Shown: piece by piece, positions 6,795 through 13,649 of the stretch | Layout of the letters: every line of letters begins with the position of its first letter | Position numbering within the stretch: position 1 is the first letter of the stretch | The notes under the pieces: model-generated | Seen by the model: only the letters and a program-made list of their open reading frames with translations | Database searches by the model: none | What the model was told of the DNA's origin: nothing | From: DAIOHQ01 sp036744635 | GTDB lineage: Bacteria; Planctomycetota; Phycisphaerae; Tepidisphaerales; Tepidisphaeraceae | Assembly: GCA_036744635.1 (NCBI GenBank) | Contig: DAIOHQ010000113.1 | Coordinates: 1-14,583 of the forward strand | Reading direction: 5' to 3' | DNA: 14,583 bases | Position numbers and translations under genes: made by a program

Positions 6795-6868
6795 CAGGTG
6801 CGGGAGCCACGGTAAGGCCCGGTTGTCATCTTCCCCCGGTATCGACACCCCCCTGATCCCCGCACCTG
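6795..6868. repeat. Inverted repeat CAGGTGCGGG / CCCGCACCTG
   Basis: CAGGTGCGGG (6795-6804) is inverted as CCCGCACCTG (6859-6868), with about 54 bp between. A third related copy, GATCAGGTGCGG, occurs far away at 9317-9328, in the second long non-coding stretch of the element. The arms are too far apart for a simple transcript hairpin, so a protein-binding role is more plausible if they are functional. The stretch 6599-7013 shows no convincing gene; an 81-codon open frame at 6823-7068 has no recognisable features. Confidence 0.45.
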
Positions 6869-7002
6869 CTCTACGGTCAACTGAAGGCGGTAGGGTCTTG
6901 TGGGCGACCGCACTGCCGGTTGCTCCGGAATCTTTCTATGGTTGGCCTGGGATCATTTGCAGCGGCAAGGGTAGCGGGGCGGGGAGTATCGACTTAGCTT
7001 CA

Positions 7003-7023
7003 CCTACCGAAGCTTACGGTAGG
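7003..7023 (-). repeat. Hairpin at the end of the 53-aa gene
   Basis: CCTACCG (7003-7009) and CGGTAGG (7017-7023) form a perfect 7-bp stem with a 7-nt loop containing the AAGCTT hexamer. The stop codon of the minus-strand small gene (7014-7016) lies in the loop. No U-tract follows on either strand, so it is not a standard intrinsic terminator. It may protect the 3' end of the transcript. Confidence 0.45.
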
Positions 7024-7175
7024 CGCGTGCGCATGAACCATGAGAGCACTCCATGCGACCTTGCGTAACGCCGCTCTTTTCGAGCAGTATCTCGCGTTTT
7101 CTTCGCAAGCGATTTGAACTCGCGATCTACGCGCTCCTTGAGGTCGGAAGCAGCTTTTCTCGGTCGTCGTTCCAT
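7014..7175 (-). CDS. Small basic protein (53 aa), unknown
   Basis: ATG at 7175 with GAGAGG about 9 nt upstream opens a 53-codon frame. The product is very basic: it begins MERRPRK and has a long Lys/Arg/Glu-rich helix-like stretch (about residues 10-42) and an end containing SWFM. Such a protein could bind nucleic acid or a membrane surface. It starts 38 bp after the membrane-protein gene on the same strand, so it is probably co-transcribed. The ribosome binding site, dense heptad-like charge pattern and position argue for a real gene, but I know no family for it. Confidence 0.5.
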   Translation of the reverse strand: MERRPRKAASDLKERVDREFKSLAKKTRDTARKERRYARSHGVLSWFMRTRLP

Positions 7176-7213
7176 TAATATCATCCTCTCATCTTCTTCA
7201 TCGGCATTTTAGG

Positions 7214-7999
7214 CTAGTCCCCTCGGAACATATACACTGCAATTGCCGCGATTAAAAATATGAACCCGAGCACAAAGAATTGCTGGTAGAAGTCGAGTCG
7301 CTGGGCCTTTCTGCGAGTTGAGGCACGTATGTCAAGGTACGCCTCATAGGTCCTGGTGAAAACGAGCTTCCGATAAAACCCGCTGTTTCTCTGTGGTTCC
7401 GTGAAGAACGTTCTAGGCAGTGCCAGCAAGCGACTCGCACGTTTGCGGATAGCCCGAAGAGACCGATGATATTGACGTTTGTCCGACTCTTGGGACTTCC
7501 TCCATTTAATCGAAAGGTCACGAACTCTCAGGGTGAACTTCGACGGGCGCTGTTGTTCACGCTGTAGCCGCATGACAAATTCAAGCGATCTCAGGCGCAT
7601 TTTTCGGTAGATGAATAGCGCCGAGCTACGCACCCGCGGGAACACAAGGGGCTGCCCTACAAGTCCGAAAAATGTAATGACGAAGAGGAACCCGGAACAA
7701 GTCAATAGAAACTTCAGCCACATCAGAACCGTGTAAGACTGGACAACGGCCACGTCCTCTTTGGCCCTGAAAAGCTGTATTTGATACGCGGCAATCCCGG
7801 CGATGGCGGCGATGGCCGAGAGAATGAGCGTCTCCCGATTTGTGAGACGTTGGGCATTTTCTCGTTCAGCCTCCCAGCATCGGTTGGCGTGTTCAATCAA
7901 AACTTCATCGAATGGATCAACATCGTCCACAGGCGTAGCGGCCGGAGCCGGAAGATCAGAAGCCAGATGCTGTTTCCCACCCTCAGCCATATCTGTCAT
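7214..7999 (-). CDS. Three-helix membrane protein, unknown
   Basis: A 261-aa protein (from ATG 7999). The N-terminal part (about 1-57) is soluble and ends in a charged helix. Hydrophobic segments lie at about 58-76, 92-120 and 239-257. Between the second and third is a roughly 115-residue, very basic cytoplasm-like region rich in Arg and Lys. The last helix lies almost at the C-terminus. This layout recalls membrane-associated effector-type proteins such as SLATT-like proteins, but I see no diagnostic motif and do not claim membership. An upstream TTG (8047) would add 16 residues, including a VDALLxQV stretch that also begins the GIY-YIG protein next door. That may be the true start or a duplicated 5' remnant. 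Base composition looks lower in GC than in the fluoride region. Confidence 0.75.
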   Translation of the reverse strand: MTDMAEGGKQHLASDLPAPAATPVDDVDPFDEVLIEHANRCWEAERENAQRLTNRETLILSAIAAIAGIAAYQIQLFRAKEDVAVVQSYTVLMWLKFLLTCSGFLFVITFFGLVGQPLVFPRVRSSALFIYRKMRLRSLEFVMRLQREQQRPSKFTLRVRDLSIKWRKSQESDKRQYHRSLRAIRKRASRLLALPRTFFTEPQRNSGFYRKLVFTRTYEAYLDIRASTRRKAQRLDFYQQFFVLGFIFLIAAIAVYMFRGD

Positions 8000-8124
8000 G
8001 GTAACAGGCACCTTCACCTGTGCAAGCAGCGCATCCACCGGCACCAATTATGGATATCAAGCGGGGCTCGGTGGCTCGTTTCGCGCATATCCATCCCCTG
8101 GTTTTCATACGCTCTACAGATTTG

Positions 8125-8529
8125 CTAATGCTCCCGGCATCGGCTCGGGCGTTTCTTGTTGAGCTTGGGTCGGAGCCGGTCGAAAAGCTCGACCTCACCG
8201 CACCGGCCGCAGGCGCAGTCGGTGCCCCAGCCGATGAACAAATGCTTCGGATTTATTTTTTGTTCACGGCAGTAAGAATTTAGGGACTGTGCGCCTGAAT
8301 GGTGGCCAGTGCTCTGGCCGTAAAATCCAAACATGTCCGCGATGAGATCGCCCAGCCGGGTACGGAAGCGGGCCGATCTGCCGGTATTGCCGCCTATGTA
8401 GAGCGGTTCACATTCCGTGTCCGGCTCATTCTTCCAATGCCGCACCGATACGACATACACCCCGTTTGATTCCGGGGGAGCATTTTCCCAGCTTACAGCA
8501 ACTTGATCGAGAAGCGCATCCACGGTCAT
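8125..8529 (-). CDS. GIY-YIG nuclease-like protein
   Basis: A 134-aa protein with the GIY-YIG endonuclease pattern (PF01541-like): GVY at residues 23-25, YIG at 44-46 after a short loop, a following helix with conserved-type Arg (RFRTRLGDLI, 54-63), and near the C-terminus a Glu helix then PKLNKKRP (about 112-128), where the metal-binding Glu and the Asn are usual. Between these lies a small Cys cluster (C105, C107, C110). The domain fills the whole protein; no DNA-binding domain is attached. Stand-alone proteins of this kind occur in mobile elements and defence loci. ATG 8529 is taken as start; ATG 8547 (six codons more) is also possible, and neither has a strong ribosome binding site. It lies upstream of the membrane-protein gene on the same strand, with a 125-bp gap. 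Confidence 0.72.
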   Translation of the reverse strand: MTVDALLDQVAVSWENAPPESNGVYVVSVRHWKNEPDTECEPLYIGGNTGRSARFRTRLGDLIADMFGFYGQSTGHHSGAQSLNSYCREQKINPKHLFIGWGTDCACGRCGEVELFDRLRPKLNKKRPSRCREH

Positions 8530-8652
8530 GGGGCCGATCCAGTCCATCGTGGAAGTATATCTAGTGGCGCGGCAAGTTCACAGCGACTGGCCCTTTCCAA
8601 CCGCCCACCCTCCAATTCTTGCGGCCGATTATGGCCGTGAAAAGGATGATCA

Positions 8653-8939
8653 ATGAGCCCTCCCCGCTGCACCTGCTTTGGCCCCTGTAAGCTACACCCG
8701 CCTAAGTTCCCGCTCGGGCAGATCGTCGCGACACCAGGTGCGTTGGCCGCGTTCGACGCGGCCAGCCAGACGCCGCTGGATTTCATCTGCCGCCACAACC
8801 GCGGCGACTGGGGCACGGTGGGGAAAGATGACTGGCAGACAAACGACCGGGCGCTGGTTCAGGGCACGCACCTCGTCGGCGTGCCCACGACCACTAGGCC
8901 AAGATTTTGATAGCCACAGAGACCGGCCGAAGCGCCACT
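8653..8939 (+). pseudogene. Frameshifted copy of a small conserved plasmid/island protein
   Basis: ATG 8653 has AAAGGA (8641-8646) upstream. The frame runs to a stop at 8908-8910. Residues about 20-75 (FPLGQIVATPGALAAF, RHNRGDWG, NDRALVQG) match a family of roughly 90-100 aa that I recall from plasmids and islands and that normally ends in a WIITEADRSATT-type motif. Here that ending is present but one frame away: from 8901 the codons read KILIATETGRSAT. A single missing base near 8894 would explain it. The final few residues of the family are not recognisable. So this looks like a decayed gene, or possibly a sequencing error. The function of the family is not known to me. Confidence 0.6.
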
Positions 8940-9375
8940 CGACATGGTTGCACTGCTCGTCAGGCGCAGGGCACAAGTCGAACTCGGCCGCGCTCCCTGG
9001 AGTAAACGTATACGCCCAGAGCAGGACCGGCCTCCAACTTACCCCCGACGATCACCAGAATCGCCTCCGGCAACTTCTTCTTCTCGTTTGCCGCGGAATC
9101 GAGTCTTGGTAGTGGACGTCAACCTCGACCGGAAACTCGGAGGGATTGATGTGCCGCGACTGACAGCGTCGACGGCTCTGGCATGGTGCTGGCGGTTGGC
9201 GCTTCGGATAACGCGGAGGCCGGGGCAGCAGCAACAACGATAGCCAAGGCGAGTGCCCCATGAACGACATAATCCCCCGGATGGTCGCAGCCCCCTTCCG
9301 GCATGACCGGCCCAGAGATCAGGTGCGGATGATCAGCCCGCAACATCCGTCCAGAATGGATGTGACGCCGGCGGC
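8940..9375. other. Stretch without a recognisable gene
   Basis: About 430 bp between the frameshifted gene and the XRE regulator. Open frames exist on both strands (for example 8944-9243 plus and 9119-9487 minus), but none has a good ribosome binding site or recognisable motifs, and several overlap real genes. A GATCAGGTGCGG copy occurs at 9317-9328. It may hold further decayed remnants. Confidence 0.4.
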
Positions 9376-9582
9376 TCACTTGTGCCTGCGCATCAGGTCT
9401 TCCATCCGACACTCCAATGCCTTGGCCAAGGCGAAGAGGGCATCGGGGTTCACGGCGGTACGCCGGCCGGCCTCGATGTTGTTCCACCGCTGGATGGAAA
9501 AACCCGCCCGTCGTGCCGCCTCGGTCTGGGTAATTCCTAGCCTCTCGCGTTTGCGTTTGATCTCCGGCACGTTCAGCGGCAT
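9376..9582 (-). CDS. XRE/Cro-type HTH transcriptional regulator
   Basis: A 68-aa protein that is almost entirely one Cro/CI-type helix-turn-helix domain (PF01381-like). Residues about 7-30 read IKRKRERLGITQTEAARRAGFSIQ in two parts: the ITQTEAARRAG turn and a recognition helix starting FSIQRWNNIEAGRR. The LFALAKALE helix near 50-58 closes the domain. Similar short regulators act as dimeric repressors in phages, plasmids and islands. It is divergent from the gene at 9696, and the 113-bp gap between them holds three copies of a 15-bp site, one only 7 bp from its own start codon. So it most likely represses both itself and the rightward recombination genes. No clear Shine-Dalgarno is seen. Confidence 0.9.
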   Translation of the reverse strand: MPLNVPEIKRKRERLGITQTEAARRAGFSIQRWNNIEAGRRTAVNPDALFALAKALECRMEDLMRRHK

Positions 9583-9589
9583 GAACCCA

Positions 9590-9672
9590 GACTAAATGGA
9601 TCGTGTAAATTTTTCAATACAGGCATTGACTAAACGGATCGTTTATAAGTATACTACACGATACGTTTAGTC
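9590..9672. promoter_or_regulatory. Three operator-like sites, consensus GACTAAAYGKATCGT
   Basis: GACTAAATGGATCGT (9590-9604) and GACTAAACGGATCGT (9628-9642) are direct copies. ACGATACGTTTAGTC (9658-9672) is the inverted copy. Copies two and three make a large near-perfect inverted repeat around the -10 region of the rightward promoter. Copy one sits just before the XRE start codon. This is the classic layout for an autoregulating phage-type repressor. Sites are seen directly; the protein that binds them is inferred. Confidence 0.8.
9626..9655 (+). promoter_or_regulatory. Rightward promoter of the recombination operon
   Basis: TTGACT (9626-9631) and TATACT (9650-9655) with an 18-bp spacer form a near-consensus sigma70 promoter. 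The -35 overlaps the second operator copy, and the predicted start near 9662 lies in the third, so repressor binding should shut it off. The gene at 9696 follows with AAGGAG at 9684-9689. Confidence 0.75.
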
Positions 9673-9695
9673 ACAACACCGTCAAGGAGCGCAGC

Positions 9696-10310
9696 ATGTC
9701 AGGTCAATCCCAGAAGTCAGGCGACAACCGCCCGGTCCATGTTCTGTTCGTGAGCGGTGCGGAATTTCAAAGGGCCAGCTTCATTGCGGCCCGCGGCCGT
9801 AAAGATCCATCATTGATCGTGTCGGTCCGCTATCCGCATCGAAAGAGGAACCCGGTGGAGAATCTTTCCTTTAACCCATTTGACGCCTTGAAAATGTTGG
9901 AGGCGGCGGCCGTAGCCCTGCGAAATGGTGGCTGCGCCGGCATCGAGAGGGTCGCCAGAGCGCTCCTTCCAACGGGGACGCTGGAGGCACTACCTCAGAA
10001 GCCGATTCCCATGAGCAGCAGCACCGAGGCGGACCCAGCCAAGACCCAGCCGAATCAGCAGACGAGCGATTTCACCACCCTTAGCCTGACCCCGGCCGTA
10101 TTCCTGAACACGCAGGCGGCCAATCTGGTCGCCCCACCGCACACGCCCTTCGTGCTGATCTCGCTGGCCCGCCGCAACGACATCGAGCAGTTCCCCCTCG
10201 CGCATCACGATGCTCTCCTGCTCGTCGATTCAATGATCCAGGTGCTGATCAAAAATGGCTCGGCCGAAGACAGGCGCGTTGCCAAGGCCATGAAGGAGAA
10301 GCTTCGCTAA
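9696..10310 (+). CDS. Unknown 204-aa protein with internal duplication
   Basis: First gene of the repressor-controlled rightward operon; AAGGAG (9684-9689) precedes the ATG by 6 nt. I recognise no family. The protein has two similar halves joined by a polar linker (about residues 100-125). In each, a strand-like hydrophobic stretch (SLIVSVRYP at about 38-46; FVLISLARR at about 152-160) is followed by F/H-D-AL, a helix with LLxxx, then G plus an Arg/Val/Ala-rich helix (GIERVARAL near 82-90; EDRRVAKAM near 191-199). So a domain of about 75 residues seems to have duplicated and diverged. No membrane segment or signal peptide is seen. Its position before Gam-like and RuvB-like genes suggests a role in element DNA processing or its control, by inference only. 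Confidence 0.75.
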   Translation: MSGQSQKSGDNRPVHVLFVSGAEFQRASFIAARGRKDPSLIVSVRYPHRKRNPVENLSFNPFDALKMLEAAAVALRNGGCAGIERVARALLPTGTLEALPQKPIPMSSSTEADPAKTQPNQQTSDFTTLSLTPAVFLNTQAANLVAPPHTPFVLISLARRNDIEQFPLAHHDALLLVDSMIQVLIKNGSAEDRRVAKAMKEKLR

Positions 10311-10361
10311 CCTCGATTACCCGTCCATTACAGGATGACCCCGGCGCGATTGGAGAGACAG

Positions 10362-10997
10362 ATGTCCACGATTCCCAACACACAGAATTCGCTGGCCGCT
10401 TCAGGTGATGACAATTCGTCACAGGCCGTCCTTCCTGCTACAGGCGAGGCCGGGGCCGAAGTTGAAGGCGAACCATCGCTTTCGCCGCTATTCACCGTGC
10501 ATGACGAGCAAACCGCCAACTGGGTCGTGAGGAAGGTAATGCAGGCCCGCCAGTACGCCCAGCATGTCGAGGCTTGGGCGGCGGCCGAAGTTCGCCGGGC
10601 GGAAAATGAAGAGCGGTTCTTCCTGGACCGCTTCGCAAGACAGCTTGAACAGTGGGCAGCCCAGGAGATCCAGAAGCTCAAGGGACGGCGCCGATCCCTG
10701 AATCTGCCTGCCGGCACACTGGGCTTCCGTGCTGAGCCTCCGCGGCTGCTGGTGACTGATGAGCAGCGTCTGCTGGCCTGGTGCATCCGCTGTCTGCCGG
10801 AAGCGGTAAAACTGAAGCTGGAGGCAACGGGGCAGGACGCCCAAACGCTGCTGGCTTGGCAGGAGCAGCATTGTCCAACCGTTCACGCGAGCCAGGAAGT
10901 GGCCAAGCACCTCATGAACAAGCATGCCCTGGCAACCGGCGAGGTGCCGGATGGCGTGGAGCCAATCCCGGCAACCGACAAGTTCTACATCAAGTGA
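10362..10997 (+). CDS. Mu Gam-like DNA-end-binding (host-nuclease inhibitor) protein
   Basis: A 211-aa protein of the phage Mu Gam type (PF07352-like). Gam is the bacterial/phage counterpart of Ku: it binds double-strand DNA ends and blocks exonucleases. After a disordered N-terminus (1-45), residues about 48-108 form a long charged helical hairpin (WVVRKVMQARQYAQ onward), followed by LNLPAGTLGFR (113-123), the family's hallmark, then PPRLLVTDEQRLLAW and LPEAVKLK. The C-terminus GVEPIPATDKFYIK is also typical. The ATG at 10362 is preferred because GGAGAG (10352-10357) precedes it; an ATG at 10335 lacks a well-spaced site. It is 51 bp after the 204-aa gene and 29 bp before the RuvB-like gene, so it is probably in the same operon. 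Confidence 0.85.
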   Translation: MSTIPNTQNSLAASGDDNSSQAVLPATGEAGAEVEGEPSLSPLFTVHDEQTANWVVRKVMQARQYAQHVEAWAAAEVRRAENEERFFLDRFARQLEQWAAQEIQKLKGRRRSLNLPAGTLGFRAEPPRLLVTDEQRLLAWCIRCLPEAVKLKLEATGQDAQTLLAWQEQHCPTVHASQEVAKHLMNKHALATGEVPDGVEPIPATDKFYIK

Positions 10998-11026
10998 TTC
11001 AACCGCTTTTGAAGGAGCGTATTATC

Positions 11027-12034
11027 ATGGCACCCGCAATCGCTGAACTTACCAGACCCGCGGCCCCCCGCAGCACCATTCGCGACGTCAGCAGCACCTC
11101 CCCGGTTTCTTTGGACTCGTTTGTCGGCCAGACACATGTGGTCGAGGCCGTGCAGGTGGGGCTGGATGCCTGCCGCCAGGATGGCACGCGCTTTCCCCAT
11201 TCTCTATTCGTTGGCCCGCCGGGGCTCGGCAAGAGTAACTTGGTGCAGATCATCGCTCAGGAACTGGGTGTCGAGCTTCGGGAGACCTTGGGTCAGACGT
11301 TGGTGCAGAGCAGCGATCTGGCGGCGCTGCTGCTGGAGGCTGAGGACCAGCAGATCATCTTCATCGACGAGGCGGATGAACTGGCAGGAGAGCACCAGAC
11401 GCTGCTATATCGGGCACTGGCGGAGAGGAAACTGTTCCTTCAGCGCGGCCGTGGAGGCAAGGCGGCACGATCTCTGGACTTGGAGAATTTCACGCTCATT
11501 TTGGCCTCGAATCATGAGAGCCGGCTGGCCCGGCCGCTGGTGGATCGCTTCAAGATGCTCTGCCGCTTCGAGTTTTACGCCTCACCGGAGATCCTGCGCC
11601 TGCTTGAGGATCGAATTGCGGCTTTGGGGTGGCAGTGCGAGGAGGAGGTTCTCAGCCTCCTAGCTCAACGCAGCCGTGGCGTTCCCCGCCTGGCCCTGCG
11701 CCTACTGGAAAGTGCCCGTCGCACCTCCCGCAGCCAAGGGGCAGACATCCTGTGCGTCCAACACTTTGACCGCATGTGCCGAATCGAGGGGATCGACCAG
11801 CGCGGTCTGGACCGCACCGAGCGCGCATATTTACACATTCTTGCCACCGCCAAGGTGCCGGTGCGGCTGGGGGTGATCGCGGATCGCCTCGGCCTGCCCT
11901 CCCGCACCATCTCGGGCGTGATCGAGGCGTTCCTGGTCCGCCAAGGGCTGATCAGCCGCTCAGATGACGGCCGCCAGTTGACCGAAGAGGGAGCCAGCTA
12001 CATCCGCGAGACTGTTGTCTCCGTTGCCCCTTGA
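11027..12034 (+). CDS. RuvB-like AAA+ Holliday-junction helicase
   Basis: A 335-aa protein of nearly the usual RuvB length. The AAA+ core shows FVGQ (32-35), Walker A GPPGLGKS (63-70), Walker B IIFIDE (110-115), a sensor-1 Asn in ILASN (158-162), an arginine-finger-type RPLVDRF (169-175), RuvB-like FEFY (181-184), and sensor 2 in RSRGVPRLALRLL (215-227). The C-terminal winged helix follows RGLDRTER (259-266) and ends in QGLISRSDDGRQLTEEG, matching RuvB_C. RuvB drives branch migration, normally with RuvA and RuvC; no RuvA is seen here. It diverges from typical housekeeping RuvB (for example LASN in place of the usual GATT-type sensor segment). So it looks like an element-borne relative rather than the housekeeping gene. 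GAAGGAG (11011-11017) sets the start; longer in-frame starts would lie inside the Gam-like gene. Confidence 0.9.
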   Translation: MAPAIAELTRPAAPRSTIRDVSSTSPVSLDSFVGQTHVVEAVQVGLDACRQDGTRFPHSLFVGPPGLGKSNLVQIIAQELGVELRETLGQTLVQSSDLAALLLEAEDQQIIFIDEADELAGEHQTLLYRALAERKLFLQRGRGGKAARSLDLENFTLILASNHESRLARPLVDRFKMLCRFEFYASPEILRLLEDRIAALGWQCEEEVLSLLAQRSRGVPRLALRLLESARRTSRSQGADILCVQHFDRMCRIEGIDQRGLDRTERAYLHILATAKVPVRLGVIADRLGLPSRTISGVIEAFLVRQGLISRSDDGRQLTEEGASYIRETVVSVAP

Positions 12035-12064
12035 AATCGCTCTTACCCCCAACGAGGCATTCTT

Positions 12065-12601
12065 ATGCGCATATCGCCTGAGTCCAATAACTGCCTGAAA
12101 GGTGCTGCTTCCTGTCCGAAAGGCGCCTGTTCGGTGTCCGAGATGGCCGCCTTGTGCTCCTTGAGCCGGGCAAGATTCTATGAACTGGTGAGGTCGGGGG
12201 TGATGCCCCCACCCTGCTACGACCTTCACACCCGCCGCCCGCTTTATCCGGCGGAGGTGCAGTCGCTGTGTCTGGAGATAAAGCGGACCAACACCGGCTT
12301 TGACGGCCGCTATGTTCTCTTCAACCAGAAGCATCAGCGCGATGGGTGCGCGGGGCCGGGGCCGGCAAACCTGAAGACGAAGTCCAATACCACCACGACG
12401 GCGACGACCATCACCCCCCTACCGGATGCGGGGCCAATGGCAGAACTACTGGATGGCCTGCGGGTGCTGGGAATCAATGCCGCTGAGGTGCAGGTTCGTG
12501 CGGCCACCAACACCTGCTTCCCCAGTGGGCTGGACAAGATTCAGCCTGAGACGGCGCTGAAAATGATCTTCCGCCACCTGCGGCGCACCCATGCGGCCTG
12601 A
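12065..12601 (+). CDS. MerR/excisionase-like HTH protein
   Basis: A 178-aa protein with an N-terminal helix-turn-helix of the excisionase/MerR kind: CSVSEMAALCSLSRARFYELVRSG lies at about residues 22-45, followed by PPPCYDLHTRRPLYPAEVQSLC, the wing-like part that such proteins place after the helices. The middle (about 90-115) is a Thr-rich linker. The C-terminal half (about 118-178) is helical and unknown. GAGG (12054-12057) precedes the ATG by 7 nt. It sits 30 bp after the RuvB-like gene and 136 bp before the integrase. That suits a recombination directionality factor or a regulator of the integrase. I recall very similar N-termini beside integrases in planctomycete genomes, but cannot check. 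Confidence 0.75.
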   Translation: MRISPESNNCLKGAASCPKGACSVSEMAALCSLSRARFYELVRSGVMPPPCYDLHTRRPLYPAEVQSLCLEIKRTNTGFDGRYVLFNQKHQRDGCAGPGPANLKTKSNTTTTATTITPLPDAGPMAELLDGLRVLGINAAEVQVRAATNTCFPSGLDKIQPETALKMIFRHLRRTHAA

Positions 12602-12737
12602 CGCCCGTCCAGCTTCTGTCCAAGGGGCGCCAGGTAAGTGTCTGGCAGGCGCCAAATTGGTGTCTGATCCGCGCCTCGGACCTGTCCGGAAGTATGCACG
12701 ATAAGTGCCGTTTTCATGCATTGGGAAGGCGGCGGCC

Positions 12738-13649
12738 ATGAGCACCATTACAAACAACAACAACCAGATCATTCGGTTTGACGGCCATGCCCTGACGGCA
12801 ATCCCATCCCAGGCTGAGAGTGATCAACAGCTTGTTGACCTGTGGCTGCACGGGCGGCCGAAGACGACCCAGCGGGTGTATCGCCGCGATGCCAACCGGT
12901 TCATGCAGTTCGTGAACCGGCCACTACATGGGGTGACACTGGGAGACCTTCAGGCATTTGCCGATGCATTGGGCGCCGAAGCGTTGGAGCCGTCCTCGCG
13001 TCATCGCATGCTCTCAGCCATCAAGAGCCTCTTCGCATTCGGCCACCGCATCGGTTATCTGCCGTTCGACATCGCACGGGTGCTGCGCCTGCCGCCGCTG
13101 CGGGAGAAGTTGAGTGAGCGAATCTTGAGCGAGGTAGAGGTGCAGCGGATGCTGGCCCTGGAGCGCCATCCCCGCAACCTTGCAATCCTGTACCTGCTCT
13201 ACGCCAGCGGCATCAGAGTATCCGAATGCTGTTCACTGCGATGGCGGGATCTGCAATCAAGGGAAGGCACCAACGGTGGCGGACAGATCACGGTGCAGGC
13301 AAAGGGCGCCAAGACCAATACGATTCTGATCCCACGCTCGGTGTGGCTCAAGCTCATGTCCCTCCGCCAAGAAGAGCCGCAGGACGCGCCACTGTTCCGC
13401 AGCCGCCGGGGCGGGGCATTGGACTCTTCGCAGATGTTCCGGATTGTGAACAACGCTGCCAAGCGCGCGGACATCGATAAAGATGTCAGCCCCCACTGGA
13501 TGCGCCATGCGCACGCCAGTCACGCACTCGAACACGGAGCGCCAATCCATCTCGTGCAGGCTACGCTCGCCCACGCCTCAATCAATACAACTGGTCGATA
13601 TCTACACGCCCGGCCCAGCGACGGATCGGCCAGGTTTCTGCCCCTGTAG
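12738..13649 (+). CDS. Tyrosine recombinase (integrase)
   Basis: A 303-aa XerC/D-like site-specific recombinase. The N-terminal SAM-like core-binding domain covers about residues 28-110 (VDLWLHGRPKTTQRVYRRD). The catalytic domain covers about 125-300. All expected active-site residues are present: R160 (ASGIRVSE), K192 (AKGAK), H253 and R256 (PHWMRH), H279 (LAHAS) and the nucleophile Y288 (GRYLH). The ATG at 12738 has GGGAAGG (12723-12729) upstream; an in-frame ATG at 12705 would add 11 residues. The 136 bp upstream hold two GGCGCC palindromes (12626-12631, 12648-12653) and repeated GTGTCTG but no clear promoter. The enzyme probably integrates the element at the tRNA gene whose 3' fragment lies at 6557-6598, although the integrase lies about 6 kb from that end. 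Confidence 0.95.
   Translation: MSTITNNNNQIIRFDGHALTAIPSQAESDQQLVDLWLHGRPKTTQRVYRRDANRFMQFVNRPLHGVTLGDLQAFADALGAEALEPSSRHRMLSAIKSLFAFGHRIGYLPFDIARVLRLPPLREKLSERILSEVEVQRMLALERHPRNLAILYLLYASGIRVSECCSLRWRDLQSREGTNGGGQITVQAKGAKTNTILIPRSVWLKLMSLRQEEPQDAPLFRSRRGGALDSSQMFRIVNNAAKRADIDKDVSPHWMRHAHASHALEHGAPIHLVQATLAHASINTTGRYLHARPSDGSARFLPL

Noticed and set aside
9119..9487. Minus-strand 122-codon frame overlapping the XRE gene
   Set aside because: It overlaps a clear HTH gene in another frame on the same strand and shows no motif or start signal.
10781..11026. Longer start for the RuvB-like gene inside the Gam-like gene
   Set aside because: The extra 82 residues lie in a shadow frame and do not resemble RuvB; GAAGGAG before 11027 marks the real start.
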